This document shows, piece after piece, positions 1-8,722 of a DNA stretch of 64,000 nt (the stretch's first letter is position 1; every line of letters begins with the position of its first letter). The notes under the pieces were generated by a model that was given only the letters and a program-made list of their open reading frames with translations, did no database searches and had not been told where the DNA came from. The DNA lies in contig CACJQJ010000001.1 in assembly GCA_902595525.1 (NCBI GenBank), forward strand, positions 62,001 to 126,000, given 5' to 3'. A program made the position numbers and the translations under genes. The stretch is from an uncultured Alphaproteobacteria bacterium. Its GTDB lineage: Bacteria; Pseudomonadota; Alphaproteobacteria; HIMB59.

Positions 1-2
1 AT

Positions 3-119
3 GGAATACATGAAGACTGGGATATAGAAAAAATTTTAAAAAAGGCCCATTCAGCTGCGAGTTCGATTCTTAAAACGGAATTCTCAAGTGGCAATATCCC
101 TAATATTAAATATCTATAG
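3..119 (+). CDS. C-terminal fragment of an unidentified protein
   Basis: An open frame enters from the left edge of the window and runs 38 codons to a TAG at 117-119. The visible tail ends in residues NIPNIKYL. An Ala/Ser-rich helix followed by a short tail is loosely reminiscent of the end of a PfkB-type sugar kinase, but the fragment is too short to name. Its stop codon directly abuts the stop of the convergent aldolase-like gene (TAGCTA across the junction), so there is no intergenic space and no room for a terminator. The reading frame is open from the first base of the window, which supports a truncated real gene rather than chance. Confidence 0.5.
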   Translation, partial: GIHEDWDIEKILKKAHSAASSILKTEFSSGNIPNIKYL

Positions 120-1109
120 CTATAGTTTTAGAACTTTTTCGGTGATCATTAAATCTTTGTCCAAAGATCTATCTGGTTTAATTTTCTTTTTTTTAAGCTG
201 GTCGTGATAAAACTTTACACCTTCAGTAGAGGTCATTCCATTCACAACATCTCTCATAGTTTTAACAATCAACTGCTGATCTTCTGCTAAATTGATTTTT
301 CTACCAAATAATGCAACTTTTGCCCCATATTTACAGGATTTAGAGATAAGTTCAAAACAGTCTCTTGTTGTTCCTTTGCCACCACCTAGTATCCCAACTA
401 TAAGATTTTTTGGGTCATAACCCGCTAACTCCTCCATTGCTTTAGGACCGTTGTAAGCAATTTTTAAAAATAGTGGTCTTTCACTTTTCAACTGCCCAGC
501 GAGTGTCTTAAGGATACAATCATTTACATACTCTCCTAATTGAAGTTGGTTTAAACCAGTTTTTGTTTGTGGATTAAAAACCTCTAAAAAATAATTGAAA
601 TTATTTTTTTCAGCTTCTTCTCTAAAATCCCTATAAGAATTTAACATCTCAAGATCGTGATTTAAGCTTTTAGAAAACGTAATTGAAAATAAACCAAGAT
701 TTGCATATTTTTTAACATTTTTTAAATTAGCAGTTCGAAAAGGTGTAGCCATTTCTTTTTTATAATTTCCATGTCTGATACCCCAAATATCAGATGTATC
801 ATTCATTCTAACAGCTGGTGTTACTGGTGAATTTTTAAAAATCCCTTTTTTAAATAACTCCTCAGCATTGGATGCAGACATAAGCATAATATCTACAAGT
901 TTTGATTTAGTCATAGACTCCATCAAATCTAAATAATCTTTTAAGTTTTTATATTGATTTAAAATTAAACCATTTTTATTTCTTTTATTTCCAGGTGCAG
1001 GTATTCCGCCGCCCATATCTGCATCTTTAGCATCAGCAATAATAAAATCTTTTGGAGAAAAATTATAATTTCTAATTCTCTGTAGTTTTAAATCAAGTGA
1101 CTTTTTCAT
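120..1109 (-). CDS. class I aldolase-like TIM-barrel protein, substrate unknown
   Basis: This 329-residue protein looks like a DhnA/LacD/DeoC-type class I aldolase barrel. Lys216 in the stretch FLKIAYNGP sits where FbaB/LacD aldolases carry the Schiff-base lysine. Near residues 236-272 the segment VGILGGGKGT followed by GAKVALFGRKI resembles the phosphate-binding strands 7 and 8 of that superfamily. An early DAKDADMGGG stretch would lie in strand 1. The gene is divergent from xylB across 71 bases and convergent with the gene at the left edge. The context suggests cleavage of a phosphorylated sugar or deoxy-sugar acid, but the substrate cannot be read from the sequence. The family call is by motif only; no close named homologue is recognised. 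Confidence 0.6.
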   Translation of the reverse strand: MKKSLDLKLQRIRNYNFSPKDFIIADAKDADMGGGIPAPGNKRNKNGLILNQYKNLKDYLDLMESMTKSKLVDIMLMSASNAEELFKKGIFKNSPVTPAVRMNDTSDIWGIRHGNYKKEMATPFRTANLKNVKKYANLGLFSITFSKSLNHDLEMLNSYRDFREEAEKNNFNYFLEVFNPQTKTGLNQLQLGEYVNDCILKTLAGQLKSERPLFLKIAYNGPKAMEELAGYDPKNLIVGILGGGKGTTRDCFELISKSCKYGAKVALFGRKINLAEDQQLIVKTMRDVVNGMTSTEGVKFYHDQLKKKKIKPDRSLDKDLMITEKVLKL

Positions 1110-1180
1110 AAATTGAAGCTTATCATTATTATATTTACGGTATAAATAGAAAAATTAATTTAAGATTATATAATAATTAC

Positions 1181-2626
1181 ATGTATTTAGGAATAGACTT
1201 AGGGACCTCTTCAATGAAATGTCTTATTATTGGGGATGACCAAGAGATAATACATAGTGTTTCGAGTAAAAATATATCATTATCAAATCCAAAAAGTGGT
1301 TGGTCTGAACAAGATCCCTCTTCATGGATTAAAGCATTGGAACAATGCCTCGAACAATTAAAAGAAAAAGTAAAATTAAACGAGATTAAATCAATTTCAT
1401 TTTCAGGTCACATGCATGGCGCAACATGTATTGACAAAGATCATGAAGTAATAAGACCTTGTATTTTGTGGAATGACACAAGAAGTCATCAGGAGTGCAA
1501 TGATATTATGAATGATAAATCAGTCATGGATATTGCTGGAAATATTGCTATGCCAGGATTTACTGCACCAAAAGTATTATGGCTAAAAAACAATGAATTT
1601 GAAAATTTTGAATTAATTCATAAAGTTTTACTGCCCAAAGATTATTTAAGGTTTTATTTAACTGGTGAGTTTTTTAGCGATCTGTCTGATGCTTCTGGAA
1701 CTTATTGGCTAGATATCGAAAAGAGAAATTGGTCAAATAAATTACTTGAAGCAAGTTTTATGAATATCTCACAAATGCCAAATATTTGTGAAGGGACTGA
1801 TCAAACCGGGGTTATAAAGAAAGATATCGCAGAAAAATATGACCTGAATATTAATTGTAAAGTTTTTGGTGGAGCAGGAGATAACGCTGCTGCTGCCGTT
1901 GGTCTAGGTTTATATGAAGAGGGTGATGCATCTATTTCTCTTGGCACATCAGGTGTTATTTTTGGTTCTACAAAAAGATTTTTAAAAAATTATGATGATG
2001 CTATTCACTCATTTTGTCATTGCCTACCAAAAACATGGCATTTAATGTCAGTTATGCTCTCTTGCACTTCTAATATCAATTGGTTTATTAATACTTTTAA
2101 TTCATCATTAAAAGAAATTACTGATCAATTAAAAAATTCGATGCTTTCTGAAAATTTAATAAACAACTCCCCATACTATTTACCTTATTTGACTGGAGAG
2201 AGAACACCAATTAACGACCCGCACGTTAGAGCAAGTTTTCATAATATGGGTATTGAAACAGATAGATCTTTATTAGTTTATAGTTTGATAGAGGGAATAT
2301 CATTTGGACTCAATGATAATTACCAAGCACTCTCTAAAACAGGAATAAAGCTCGATAATTTATTTGTAATAGGTGGTGGTTCAAACAATGAATATTGGAT
2401 AAAACTTTTAGCCTCAATACTAGATAGAGATTTAGCAGTAACTGAAGCATCAGATGCAATGGCAGCATATGGAGCTGCAAGATTAGCTTTTTTAGGTTTT
2501 AATGATTTAGATCACAGTGAAGTTTTAAAACCACCGACTGTAAAAAAAAATATTGAAAAGGACTCAAATCTAAATTCAATTCTTAAAGATCGATTTAATG
2601 ATTGGAAAAAATATTATATTAACTAG
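1181..2626 (+). CDS. xylB: xylulokinase
   Basis: ATP-dependent phosphorylation of D-xylulose to xylulose 5-phosphate, feeding the pentose phosphate pathway in the cytoplasm. The 481 residues match the usual length of FGGY-family XylB. Visible motifs are the N-terminal phosphate loop GIDLGTSSMK (4-13), the substrate-contact segment GHMHG (76-80, usually GQMHG), ILWNDTRS (95-102), GGAGDN with Asp234 as the likely catalytic base (230-235), SLGTSG, and YLTGERTP. A C-terminal GGGSNNEYW segment carries the adenine-side glycines. It is followed after 12 bases by frcK, so the two are probably co-transcribed. The matching isomerase xylA lies at about 60.2 kb, far from this gene but within the same window. 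Strongest alternative: another pentulose kinase, but XylB fits best. Confidence 0.92.
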   Translation: MYLGIDLGTSSMKCLIIGDDQEIIHSVSSKNISLSNPKSGWSEQDPSSWIKALEQCLEQLKEKVKLNEIKSISFSGHMHGATCIDKDHEVIRPCILWNDTRSHQECNDIMNDKSVMDIAGNIAMPGFTAPKVLWLKNNEFENFELIHKVLLPKDYLRFYLTGEFFSDLSDASGTYWLDIEKRNWSNKLLEASFMNISQMPNICEGTDQTGVIKKDIAEKYDLNINCKVFGGAGDNAAAAVGLGLYEEGDASISLGTSGVIFGSTKRFLKNYDDAIHSFCHCLPKTWHLMSVMLSCTSNINWFINTFNSSLKEITDQLKNSMLSENLINNSPYYLPYLTGERTPINDPHVRASFHNMGIETDRSLLVYSLIEGISFGLNDNYQALSKTGIKLDNLFVIGGGSNNEYWIKLLASILDRDLAVTEASDAMAAYGAARLAFLGFNDLDHSEVLKPPTVKKNIEKDSNLNSILKDRFNDWKKYYIN

Positions 2627-2638
2627 TTTTTTTAAATT

Positions 2639-3268
2639 ATGTCAGATTTAAATTATAACGAATTATTAATTAAACTTCTTGATAATCTCAAAAATGATTT
2701 AAAAAATCGCTATTTTATTGCTCTATCTGGCCCACCTGCCTCTGGAAAAAGTACAATATCTGAAAAATTAGTGAAGGATCTCACTCTGAAAGGACACAAC
2801 TCTAGTATACTTCAAATGGATGGTTTCCATTATGATGACCAAATTTTAAAGCAAAAGAGTCTTCTTTTAAAAAAAGGTGCTCCAGAGACATTTGATGTTA
2901 TGGGTTTTTTAAATTTTTTATTTCGATTACAAAATGAAAATGAAGTAGCTATACCCATTTTTGATCGTTCTCTTGAATTGTCAAGATCTTCAGCTGTGAT
3001 TATTTCTAAAGAAACCAGAGTTGTTATTGTAGAGGGTAATTATATTTTATTAAAGACACATCCTTGGAGGGAATTACATAAATTTTTCAATTCAACTATA
3101 ATGATCAACACTAAACATGAAATTTTAGAAAAAAGACTTATAGAAAGGTGGAGAAGTTTCAACATACCAGAAGAAGAGATTAAACAAAAAGTTTTTGAAA
3201 ACGATTTACCAAATGGTGTGAATGTTTATAAAAATAGTATTCTAGCTGACTTTAAATTACTAAACTAA
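2639..3268 (+). CDS. frcK: FrcK-type sugar kinase (P-loop, PRK/uridine kinase-like)
   Basis: A 209-residue P-loop kinase of the phosphoribulokinase/uridine kinase/pantothenate kinase-like group. Walker A is SGPPASGKST (about 30-39); a second conserved motif, LQMDGFHYDD (about 58-67), resembles the DGFHL/DSFY motif of the family, and VVIVEGNYIL (about 131-140) matches the VEGxY strand. In rhizobia the gene next to the fructose transporter frcBCA is FrcK of this same family, proposed to phosphorylate the imported sugar. Here it lies beside frcA but on the opposite strand, with the two stop codons overlapping (CTAA at 3265-3268). Inference: fructose or a related ketose kinase acting after Frc uptake. 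The family is clear, the exact substrate less so. Confidence 0.75.
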   Translation: MSDLNYNELLIKLLDNLKNDLKNRYFIALSGPPASGKSTISEKLVKDLTLKGHNSSILQMDGFHYDDQILKQKSLLLKKGAPETFDVMGFLNFLFRLQNENEVAIPIFDRSLELSRSSAVIISKETRVVIVEGNYILLKTHPWRELHKFFNSTIMINTKHEILEKRLIERWRSFNIPEEEIKQKVFENDLPNGVNVYKNSILADFKLLN

Positions 3269-4029
3269 GAATTTGGCGGTTCTTTAGCACCAGTCATATA
3301 TGCAACTGCATCAGACATTGAATTATCTTTAGGATTAATCACACAAAGTCTTTTGCCTAAACGGTGTATGTGTATTCTATCAGAAACTTCAAAGACATGA
3401 GGCATGTTATGAGAAATAAGAATAATTGGAATTCCCCTAGATTTTACTTCACCAATTAATTCCAAAACTCTTCTACTTTCTTTTACACCAAGTGCTGCAG
3501 TAGGTTCATCCATAATTATAACTTTTGTTCCGAACGCAGCAGCTCTAGCGACCGCAACACCTTGTCTTTGTCCACCTGATAGTGTTTCAACTTGTTGATT
3601 AATATTTTGAATAGTTAACAAACCCAACTCTGATAATTTTGTTCTAGCAAGTTCTTGCATACCTGATTGATCTAAAAATCTTAAGAACTTACCCATGAAG
3701 CCTTTTTTATGAATTTCTCTGCCTAAAAACATGTTATCAGCAATAGTTAGAGCAGGAGAGAGAGCTAGGTTCTGATAAACAGTTTCGATACCTGTTTTTC
3801 TAGCCTCAATTGGAGAACCGAAAGTAACTTTATTTCCGTCTAACAAAATTTCACCTGAGTCTGGCTGAACTGCTCCACAAAGAGCTTTAATTAATGTTGA
3901 TTTTCCTGCACCATTATCACCAATGACTCCCAAAACTTCATCCTTATAAAGTTCTAAATCAGCATTATCTAAGGCCACAACTTTACCATACCTTTTATTA
4001 ATTGCCTTTGCTTGTAATACAGGTTGCAT
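3265..4029 (-). CDS. frcA: fructose-type ABC transporter ATPase
   Basis: Single-domain CUT2-family ATPase (254 residues from the chosen start) that energises fructose/ribose-type import. It shows Walker A GDNGAGKSTL, the ABC signature LSGGQRQGV, Walker B VIIMDEPTAAL and the switch histidine in LISHN. An upstream ATG at 4053 would extend it by eight residues, but the ATG at 4029 overlaps the frcC stop (TAATG) and has a strong AAGGAGG eleven bases before it, inside frcC, so 4029 is preferred. FrcA proteins have one nucleotide-binding domain rather than the fused pair of RbsA, as here. It is the last gene of frcB-frcC-frcA and translationally coupled to frcC. Confidence 0.88.
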   Translation of the reverse strand: MQPVLQAKAINKRYGKVVALDNADLELYKDEVLGVIGDNGAGKSTLIKALCGAVQPDSGEILLDGNKVTFGSPIEARKTGIETVYQNLALSPALTIADNMFLGREIHKKGFMGKFLRFLDQSGMQELARTKLSELGLLTIQNINQQVETLSGGQRQGVAVARAAAFGTKVIIMDEPTAALGVKESRRVLELIGEVKSRGIPIILISHNMPHVFEVSDRIHIHRLGKRLCVINPKDNSMSDAVAYMTGAKEPPNS

Positions 4030-5111
4030 TAATTTGATATCCTCCTTATCCACTGATCAAGCCCAACAGCCATAATTATTAAACATCCTAGGGCAAATCT
4101 TTGCCATAAAACATCTAAACCAGCAATAGATAGACCAGAACTAAAAACTCCCACGATCAGAGCACCGAACAAAGCACCAACTATAGAACCTCTTCCACCA
4201 AATAATGAAGTTCCTCCTATCACAACTGCAGTTATCGAGTCAAGGTTACCCTCGTAAAAACTAGTTGGCGAAACTGAACCAACTCTTCCAATAGAAACCC
4301 ATGCACCTAAAGCTAGTATTACACCAGCGACAGTGTATACAGACAATAGCATTCTATCTGTTCTAATTCCTGATAGTTCAGCAGCATCTTTGTCATCACC
4401 AACTGCATAAACGTGCCTACCCCAAGCTGTTTTGTTGAGCACAAACCACAAAATTATAAATATTAAAATCATTAAAAATGATCCATAAGTAAATTGAGCA
4501 CCATAGACCTTGACACTTTTTCCAAAGAAATGAAGTAAAGGTGCATTAGCTTCAATGTCTCTTGCTCTTATTGATTGTGAACCACTAAAAAATATTACTA
4601 GTGCAAAAAATACATTCCAAGTTCCTAAAGTTACTATGAAGGGTGGAAGACGAAATTTAGTTACTAACCATCCATTTATATATCCACATATAGCACCGCT
4701 AGCCATTCCAACCATTATTGCGAAAGAAGTAGGTAATCCCATCTGTACAGATAGCTTTCCCATAAATACTGAAGCAAGCACCATTATAGCTGCAACACTT
4801 AGATCAATTCCCGCAGTTAAGATAATTAAAGTTTGAGCTGCTGCTAAAATCCCAACAATTGTTACTTGTTGAATAATTAATGATAAATTAAAGGCAGAGA
4901 AAAACTTTCCTCCAGCTATAAGACCAAAAGCTGCAACACTTACAAAAAGGATAATAACTGGTACCATTGTCGGATTACCATGAAGAAAGTTTTGAATTTT
5001 TTTGAGAGTATTTGGTTTTTCTAGTTCAAAAGTATGATGATCTTGATCCTTGGAACCTATTTCATCTTGGAACTTTGGTTGATCTTGTAGATCCTTTGAA
5101 ATATCACTCAT
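4029..5111 (-). CDS. frcC: fructose-type ABC transporter permease
   Basis: A 360-residue CUT2 permease (RbsC/FrcC family). After a polar N-terminal stretch of about 50 residues rich in Asp, Gln and Lys come roughly eight to ten hydrophobic segments. The family signatures AAAQTLIILTAGIDLSV and AVVIGGTSLFGGRGSIVG are present; the latter is the EAA-like loop contacting the ATPase. It sits between the binding-protein gene, with a hairpin in the gap, and frcA, with an overlapping start/stop. Role: the membrane channel for a monosaccharide, most likely fructose given the very close match of the partner binding protein to FrcB. Confidence 0.88.
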   Translation of the reverse strand: MSDISKDLQDQPKFQDEIGSKDQDHHTFELEKPNTLKKIQNFLHGNPTMVPVIILFVSVAAFGLIAGGKFFSAFNLSLIIQQVTIVGILAAAQTLIILTAGIDLSVAAIMVLASVFMGKLSVQMGLPTSFAIMVGMASGAICGYINGWLVTKFRLPPFIVTLGTWNVFFALVIFFSGSQSIRARDIEANAPLLHFFGKSVKVYGAQFTYGSFLMILIFIILWFVLNKTAWGRHVYAVGDDKDAAELSGIRTDRMLLSVYTVAGVILALGAWVSIGRVGSVSPTSFYEGNLDSITAVVIGGTSLFGGRGSIVGALFGALIVGVFSSGLSIAGLDVLWQRFALGCLIIMAVGLDQWIRRISN

Positions 5112-5143
5112 GTTTGTGTCTTATTATTATATAGTTATATAGT

Positions 5144-5173
5144 AAAATAGGGCAGCAATAGCCACCCTATTTT
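5144..5173 (-). terminator. hairpin between frcB and frcC (attenuating terminator)
   Basis: A perfect 9-base inverted repeat, AAAATAGGG at 5144-5152 and CCCTATTTT at 5165-5173, surrounds a 12-base loop in the gap between the frcB stop and the frcC start. The A/T ends would give a U-rich tail in either direction. Such intercistronic hairpins after binding-protein genes usually protect or terminate most transcripts, so that the binding protein is made in excess over the membrane parts. That role is inferred. Confidence 0.65.
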
Positions 5174-5194
5174 AATGTTTAAATTATTAGGACT

Positions 5195-6226
5195 TTAGCC
5201 CCAACATCTATCCATACCCTCTTTTGTATCGATAGAAGGTACACCAGATGCAGGTTGATCTGTAACTAAGTTTACACCAGTATCAAAAAAGTCTAGACCT
5301 GGAGTATTTGCAGGCTTAGTTCCATTTTCAGCCCAAGCTTTAATAGCTTCAACACCAAGAGATGCCATTAGAAGTGGGTATTGTTGTGAAGTAGCACCAA
5401 TAACACCATCTTTAACATCTTGAACTCCAGGGCAACCACCGTCAACAGAAACAATTAAAATTCCATCATCGGCTTTACCAGCAGCTTTAAGTGCCTCGTA
5501 AGCACCAGCTGCAGCAGGCTCGTTAAGTGTATAAACTACGTTAATGTCAGGATTTTTTTGAAGAAGTTTCTCCATTGCGTCTCTTCCACCTTCTTCATTA
5601 CCATTTGTAGGCTCATTACCAACTATTCTTGGGTCATCTTCGTCTCCCCACCTAGTGATATCTTTAGTGTCAATACCAAAACCAGTTAAGAAACCTTGGT
5701 CTCTAAGAACGTCAACAGATGGTTGGCTAATGTTAAGATTTAACATAGCGATGATCGCTTTAGATGTATCTCCAAAAGAAGCAGCAGCCCACTCACCAAT
5801 TAACTTACCAGCTTTGAAGTTATCAGTAGCAAAAGTTGAGTCTGCAGCTGTGATTGGCTCTAAAGGTGTATCAAGAGCAATCACCAATAATCCAGCATCT
5901 CTTGCCTGTTGAAGAGGTGTTGTAATAGCTTTTGTATCTGATGCAGCAATTAAAATACCACTAGCACCTGAAGCGATACAAGTTTCAACAGCTTTGACTT
6001 GAGTTTCGTGATCTCCATCAATTTTTCCAGCAAATGTTGAGAGTTTAATGCCAAGCTCATCAGCTTTAGCCTTAGCTCCCTCTTTCATTTTAACAAAAAA
6101 AGGATTGATATCCGTTTTTGTAATTAGACAAGCCTCAATAGCATGGCTTCCAGCTTTAGCGGGAACAGTTGCAAAAGTAAACGCAACAGCCATTAATGAA
6201 GCTAGAACTAGAGATAATTTTCTCAT
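5195..6226 (-). CDS. frcB: fructose-type periplasmic binding protein
   Basis: A 343-residue periplasmic sugar-binding protein of the Peripla_BP_4/RbsB class. It has a clear signal peptide ([19 protein letters not shown]... ending VPAKA-GS). The body matches rhizobial FrcB closely from memory, with [69 protein letters not shown] and the terminal CWG. A strong SD (GGAGG) lies seven bases before the ATG. It is first in frcB-frcC-frcA and followed by a hairpin. Role: high-affinity capture of fructose, possibly also ribose or mannose as reported for Sinorhizobium Frc. Confidence 0.9.
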   Translation of the reverse strand: MRKLSLVLASLMAVAFTFATVPAKAGSHAIEACLITKTDINPFFVKMKEGAKAKADELGIKLSTFAGKIDGDHETQVKAVETCIASGASGILIAASDTKAITTPLQQARDAGLLVIALDTPLEPITAADSTFATDNFKAGKLIGEWAAASFGDTSKAIIAMLNLNISQPSVDVLRDQGFLTGFGIDTKDITRWGDEDDPRIVGNEPTNGNEEGGRDAMEKLLQKNPDINVVYTLNEPAAAGAYEALKAAGKADDGILIVSVDGGCPGVQDVKDGVIGATSQQYPLLMASLGVEAIKAWAENGTKPANTPGLDFFDTGVNLVTDQPASGVPSIDTKEGMDRCWG

Positions 6227-6302
6227 AGTTATTTCCTCCTATATATAGTCTTAAACACAATATCTCATTGACACCATAACTTGCTAGTTAAATTTTAAAT
6301 TT

Positions 6303-7778
6303 TTACTCTTGATTTTTTTGGAAATGTTTATCTACAATATCTTTCCAAGATGCATATGACTGTTTGATAATGTTATTAGCATTTGGCTTAATGACTGACT
6401 TTTTTACTCTGAAATTCCTCAAATCCTCTAGATTTTTTATGTTATGAAAATACTGTATTCCAAAAAGAAGAGCTCCGTATGATGACATTTCCTCAAGCTC
6501 AGGGATACTTAAATCAATTTCTAACAAGTCACTAATGATTTGGAGGAAAAATTTATTTTTAACCATCCCTCCGTCGATGGATAGATTATTTAATTCCATA
6601 TTTTGAGTTTTTTTCATGAATTCGAGATAAACAACCATTTGATAAGCCACTGACTCGAGACCTGCTCTGACTAAGTGATTAGTATTAGTTGAAGCACTAA
6701 TTCCAAAGAAGGCTGCTCTGGCCTCAGAGTTCCAATACGGTGGGCCTAAACCAGAAAACGCAGGAATTAAATATACTCCATTGTTATCTTTTTCTTTTTT
6801 AGAAAATATCTCACTCTCTTCAACTGTCTTAATTAATCCTAAATTATTTTTTAACCAAGAAATTGTGCCTCCCGCATAGGAATTTAAACATTCAAGTGCA
6901 TAGATATTTTTATTTTCATTAGTGAATGCAAGAGATGTAAGCGATTTTTCATCAATAAACATTTCATTACCAATGTTAGTTTGAATATTAAAACCTGTGC
7001 CAGTAGTTATTTTAGTATCTCCTTTATTGAAACAAAAATTTGCGAATAATGAAGCTTGAGCATCGCCAGCTACTCCAATGATAGGTATTATTTTATTAAA
7101 AATTTTATTAAAGTTGCTCTCTCCAAAAATATTTGAACTATTAATAACTTTTGGAAGTTTAATTTTTTTTATATCAAAAATATTTAATAATTCTTGATCC
7201 CATTCATTAGTTAAACAATTAAATAACAGGGTTCTTGATGCATTTGTTGTGTCCGAGACATATGACTCCATATTAGTAAGCCTATAAATTAAATACGTTT
7301 CAATTGTTCCAAATAGTATTTCTCCATTATCAATTTTTCTTCTTATTTCTTCTTTTTCATCATAAATCCATTTTAATTTACTACCTGAAAAAAAAGTATT
7401 TGGTTTTAACCCTGTCTTGTTAATAATCTTTGCTCGCTTTAAGTCATCGTTTAAAATTTTTTCACATATATTTTGACCTCTAGTACATTGCCATACAATA
7501 GCGTTATGTAAGGGTTTCCCATCTTTTTCTTTAAATAATGTAAAAGTTTCCCGCTGGTTTGTGATGCTGATAAATTTTGGATTTGGTAATATCTCTGAAG
7601 CTTTTTGAACTAATTCTAATAAATTCTGATAAATCTCCTCTAGGTCGTGTTCAATATAACCTTCCTGAGTAACAATTTGGGAGTGCTCTTTTTGAAATTT
7701 TTTTAATATTTCTAATTTTTCATCGAATACCAAAACTGTTGTAGATGAAGTGCTTGAGTCAACAGTGATATAACTCAT
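6303..7778 (-). CDS. FGGY carbohydrate kinase, glycerol kinase-like
   Basis: A 491-residue FGGY kinase closer to glycerol kinase than to XylB. It has an N-terminal VDSSTSSTTVLVFD loop (GlpK: IDQGTTS), GYIEHDLEEIYQN (GlpK: GWVEHDP), ITNQRETF, NAIVWQCTRG, SGSKLKWIYD, VAGDAQASLF with the catalytic Asp, and SGLGPPYWNSEARAAFFG. The first loop lacks the usual G of DxGT, reading DSST. It overlaps the transketolase C-subunit gene by four bases, so kinase and transketolase are one operon. Inference: it phosphorylates a ketose or polyol-derived ketose whose phosphate is then cleaved by the split transketolase. An apulose-kinase-like role is one option and a true glycerol kinase another. The family is sure, the substrate is not. 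Confidence 0.7.
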   Translation of the reverse strand: MSYITVDSSTSSTTVLVFDEKLEILKKFQKEHSQIVTQEGYIEHDLEEIYQNLLELVQKASEILPNPKFISITNQRETFTLFKEKDGKPLHNAIVWQCTRGQNICEKILNDDLKRAKIINKTGLKPNTFFSGSKLKWIYDEKEEIRRKIDNGEILFGTIETYLIYRLTNMESYVSDTTNASRTLLFNCLTNEWDQELLNIFDIKKIKLPKVINSSNIFGESNFNKIFNKIIPIIGVAGDAQASLFANFCFNKGDTKITTGTGFNIQTNIGNEMFIDEKSLTSLAFTNENKNIYALECLNSYAGGTISWLKNNLGLIKTVEESEIFSKKEKDNNGVYLIPAFSGLGPPYWNSEARAAFFGISASTNTNHLVRAGLESVAYQMVVYLEFMKKTQNMELNNLSIDGGMVKNKFFLQIISDLLEIDLSIPELEEMSSYGALLFGIQYFHNIKNLEDLRNFRVKKSVIKPNANNIIKQSYASWKDIVDKHFQKNQE

Positions 7779-8722
7779 TGGTTGAGTAAAGATTTAGATA
7801 TTTCAGAAATTTTTTCTGGACTCATGTCATAATGATCTAATACATCAGCTTGAGAGCCATTGATCATATATTGATCAGGTATACCTAAAATTTTAAATTT
7901 TGTATTATATCCTGCTTGTGAAATAAGGCTTGCACAACACTCGCCAAGTCCACCATATATGCTATGTTCCTCGACTGAAATTAAACAGTTAGTTTTTTTA
8001 ATTGATTTCATTAATGCATCCTCATCAAAAGGCTTCATGGTGTGCATACTAATGACTTCTGCATTTACTCCATCTTCTTTAAGTATCCTACTTGCTAAAA
8101 AAGCTCTTTGAACAGTTTCACCTGTTCCAATAATCGTTATATCATTTCCTTCACATATAATAGAAGCTTTACCTATCTCAAAATTAGAGCCTTTTTTATG
8201 AAGATTGATCATTGGTTTTTTTCCATACCTTATATATAGAGGTTTATTAAAAGATACAGCTTTTCTGATAACTTCAGATGCTTCAAAATTATCAGCCGGC
8301 GAGACAATGGTCAGGTTATTTATCGTTCGCAGTACTGCATAATCGTGTAAAGAATGATGAGTAGAGCCAAGTTGGCCATAACTTATTCCAGCACTTATTC
8401 CTACTAAAGTTACGGGTTGATCTGAGTAAGCCACATCATTTTTAATTTGTTCTAAAGATCTAGCTGTTAGAAAACTAGCAGGAGAAACGCCAAAGACAAT
8501 TTTACCTCCAGCTGCAAGCCCAGAACACACACCAACTAAATTTTGTTCTGCAATACCAACCTCTATAATTTGATCTGGTAATTCTTTCCCAAAAGGTACA
8601 ATCTTTCCTGATCCTCTCGAGTCACTTGTTACAACAATAAGATTACTATTTTTTTTACCTTCCTCTAAAAGAGTTTCTCCAAATATTTCTAAATTTGCTT
8701 TACCTGTAGTAATTTCATTCAT
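7775..8722 (-). CDS. transketolase, C-terminal subunit
   Basis: A 315-residue protein equivalent to the pyrimidine-binding and C-terminal domains of transketolase. Visible parts are IEVGIAEQNLVGV, with the Glu that activates thiamine diphosphate, AYSDQPVTLVGISAGISYG, GSTHHSLHDYAVLRTI, and a C-terminal domain with VISMHTMKPFD and VEEHSIYGGLGE. The split arrangement with a separate N-terminal subunit is common in catabolic operons. It overlaps its partner by eight bases and the kinase by four, so translational coupling is likely. Expected role: two-carbon transfer from a phosphorylated ketose with a sugar aldehyde acceptor. Confidence 0.88.
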   Translation of the reverse strand: MNEITTGKANLEIFGETLLEEGKKNSNLIVVTSDSRGSGKIVPFGKELPDQIIEVGIAEQNLVGVCSGLAAGGKIVFGVSPASFLTARSLEQIKNDVAYSDQPVTLVGISAGISYGQLGSTHHSLHDYAVLRTINNLTIVSPADNFEASEVIRKAVSFNKPLYIRYGKKPMINLHKKGSNFEIGKASIICEGNDITIIGTGETVQRAFLASRILKEDGVNAEVISMHTMKPFDEDALMKSIKKTNCLISVEEHSIYGGLGECCASLISQAGYNTKFKILGIPDQYMINGSQADVLDHYDMSPEKISEISKSLLNQ

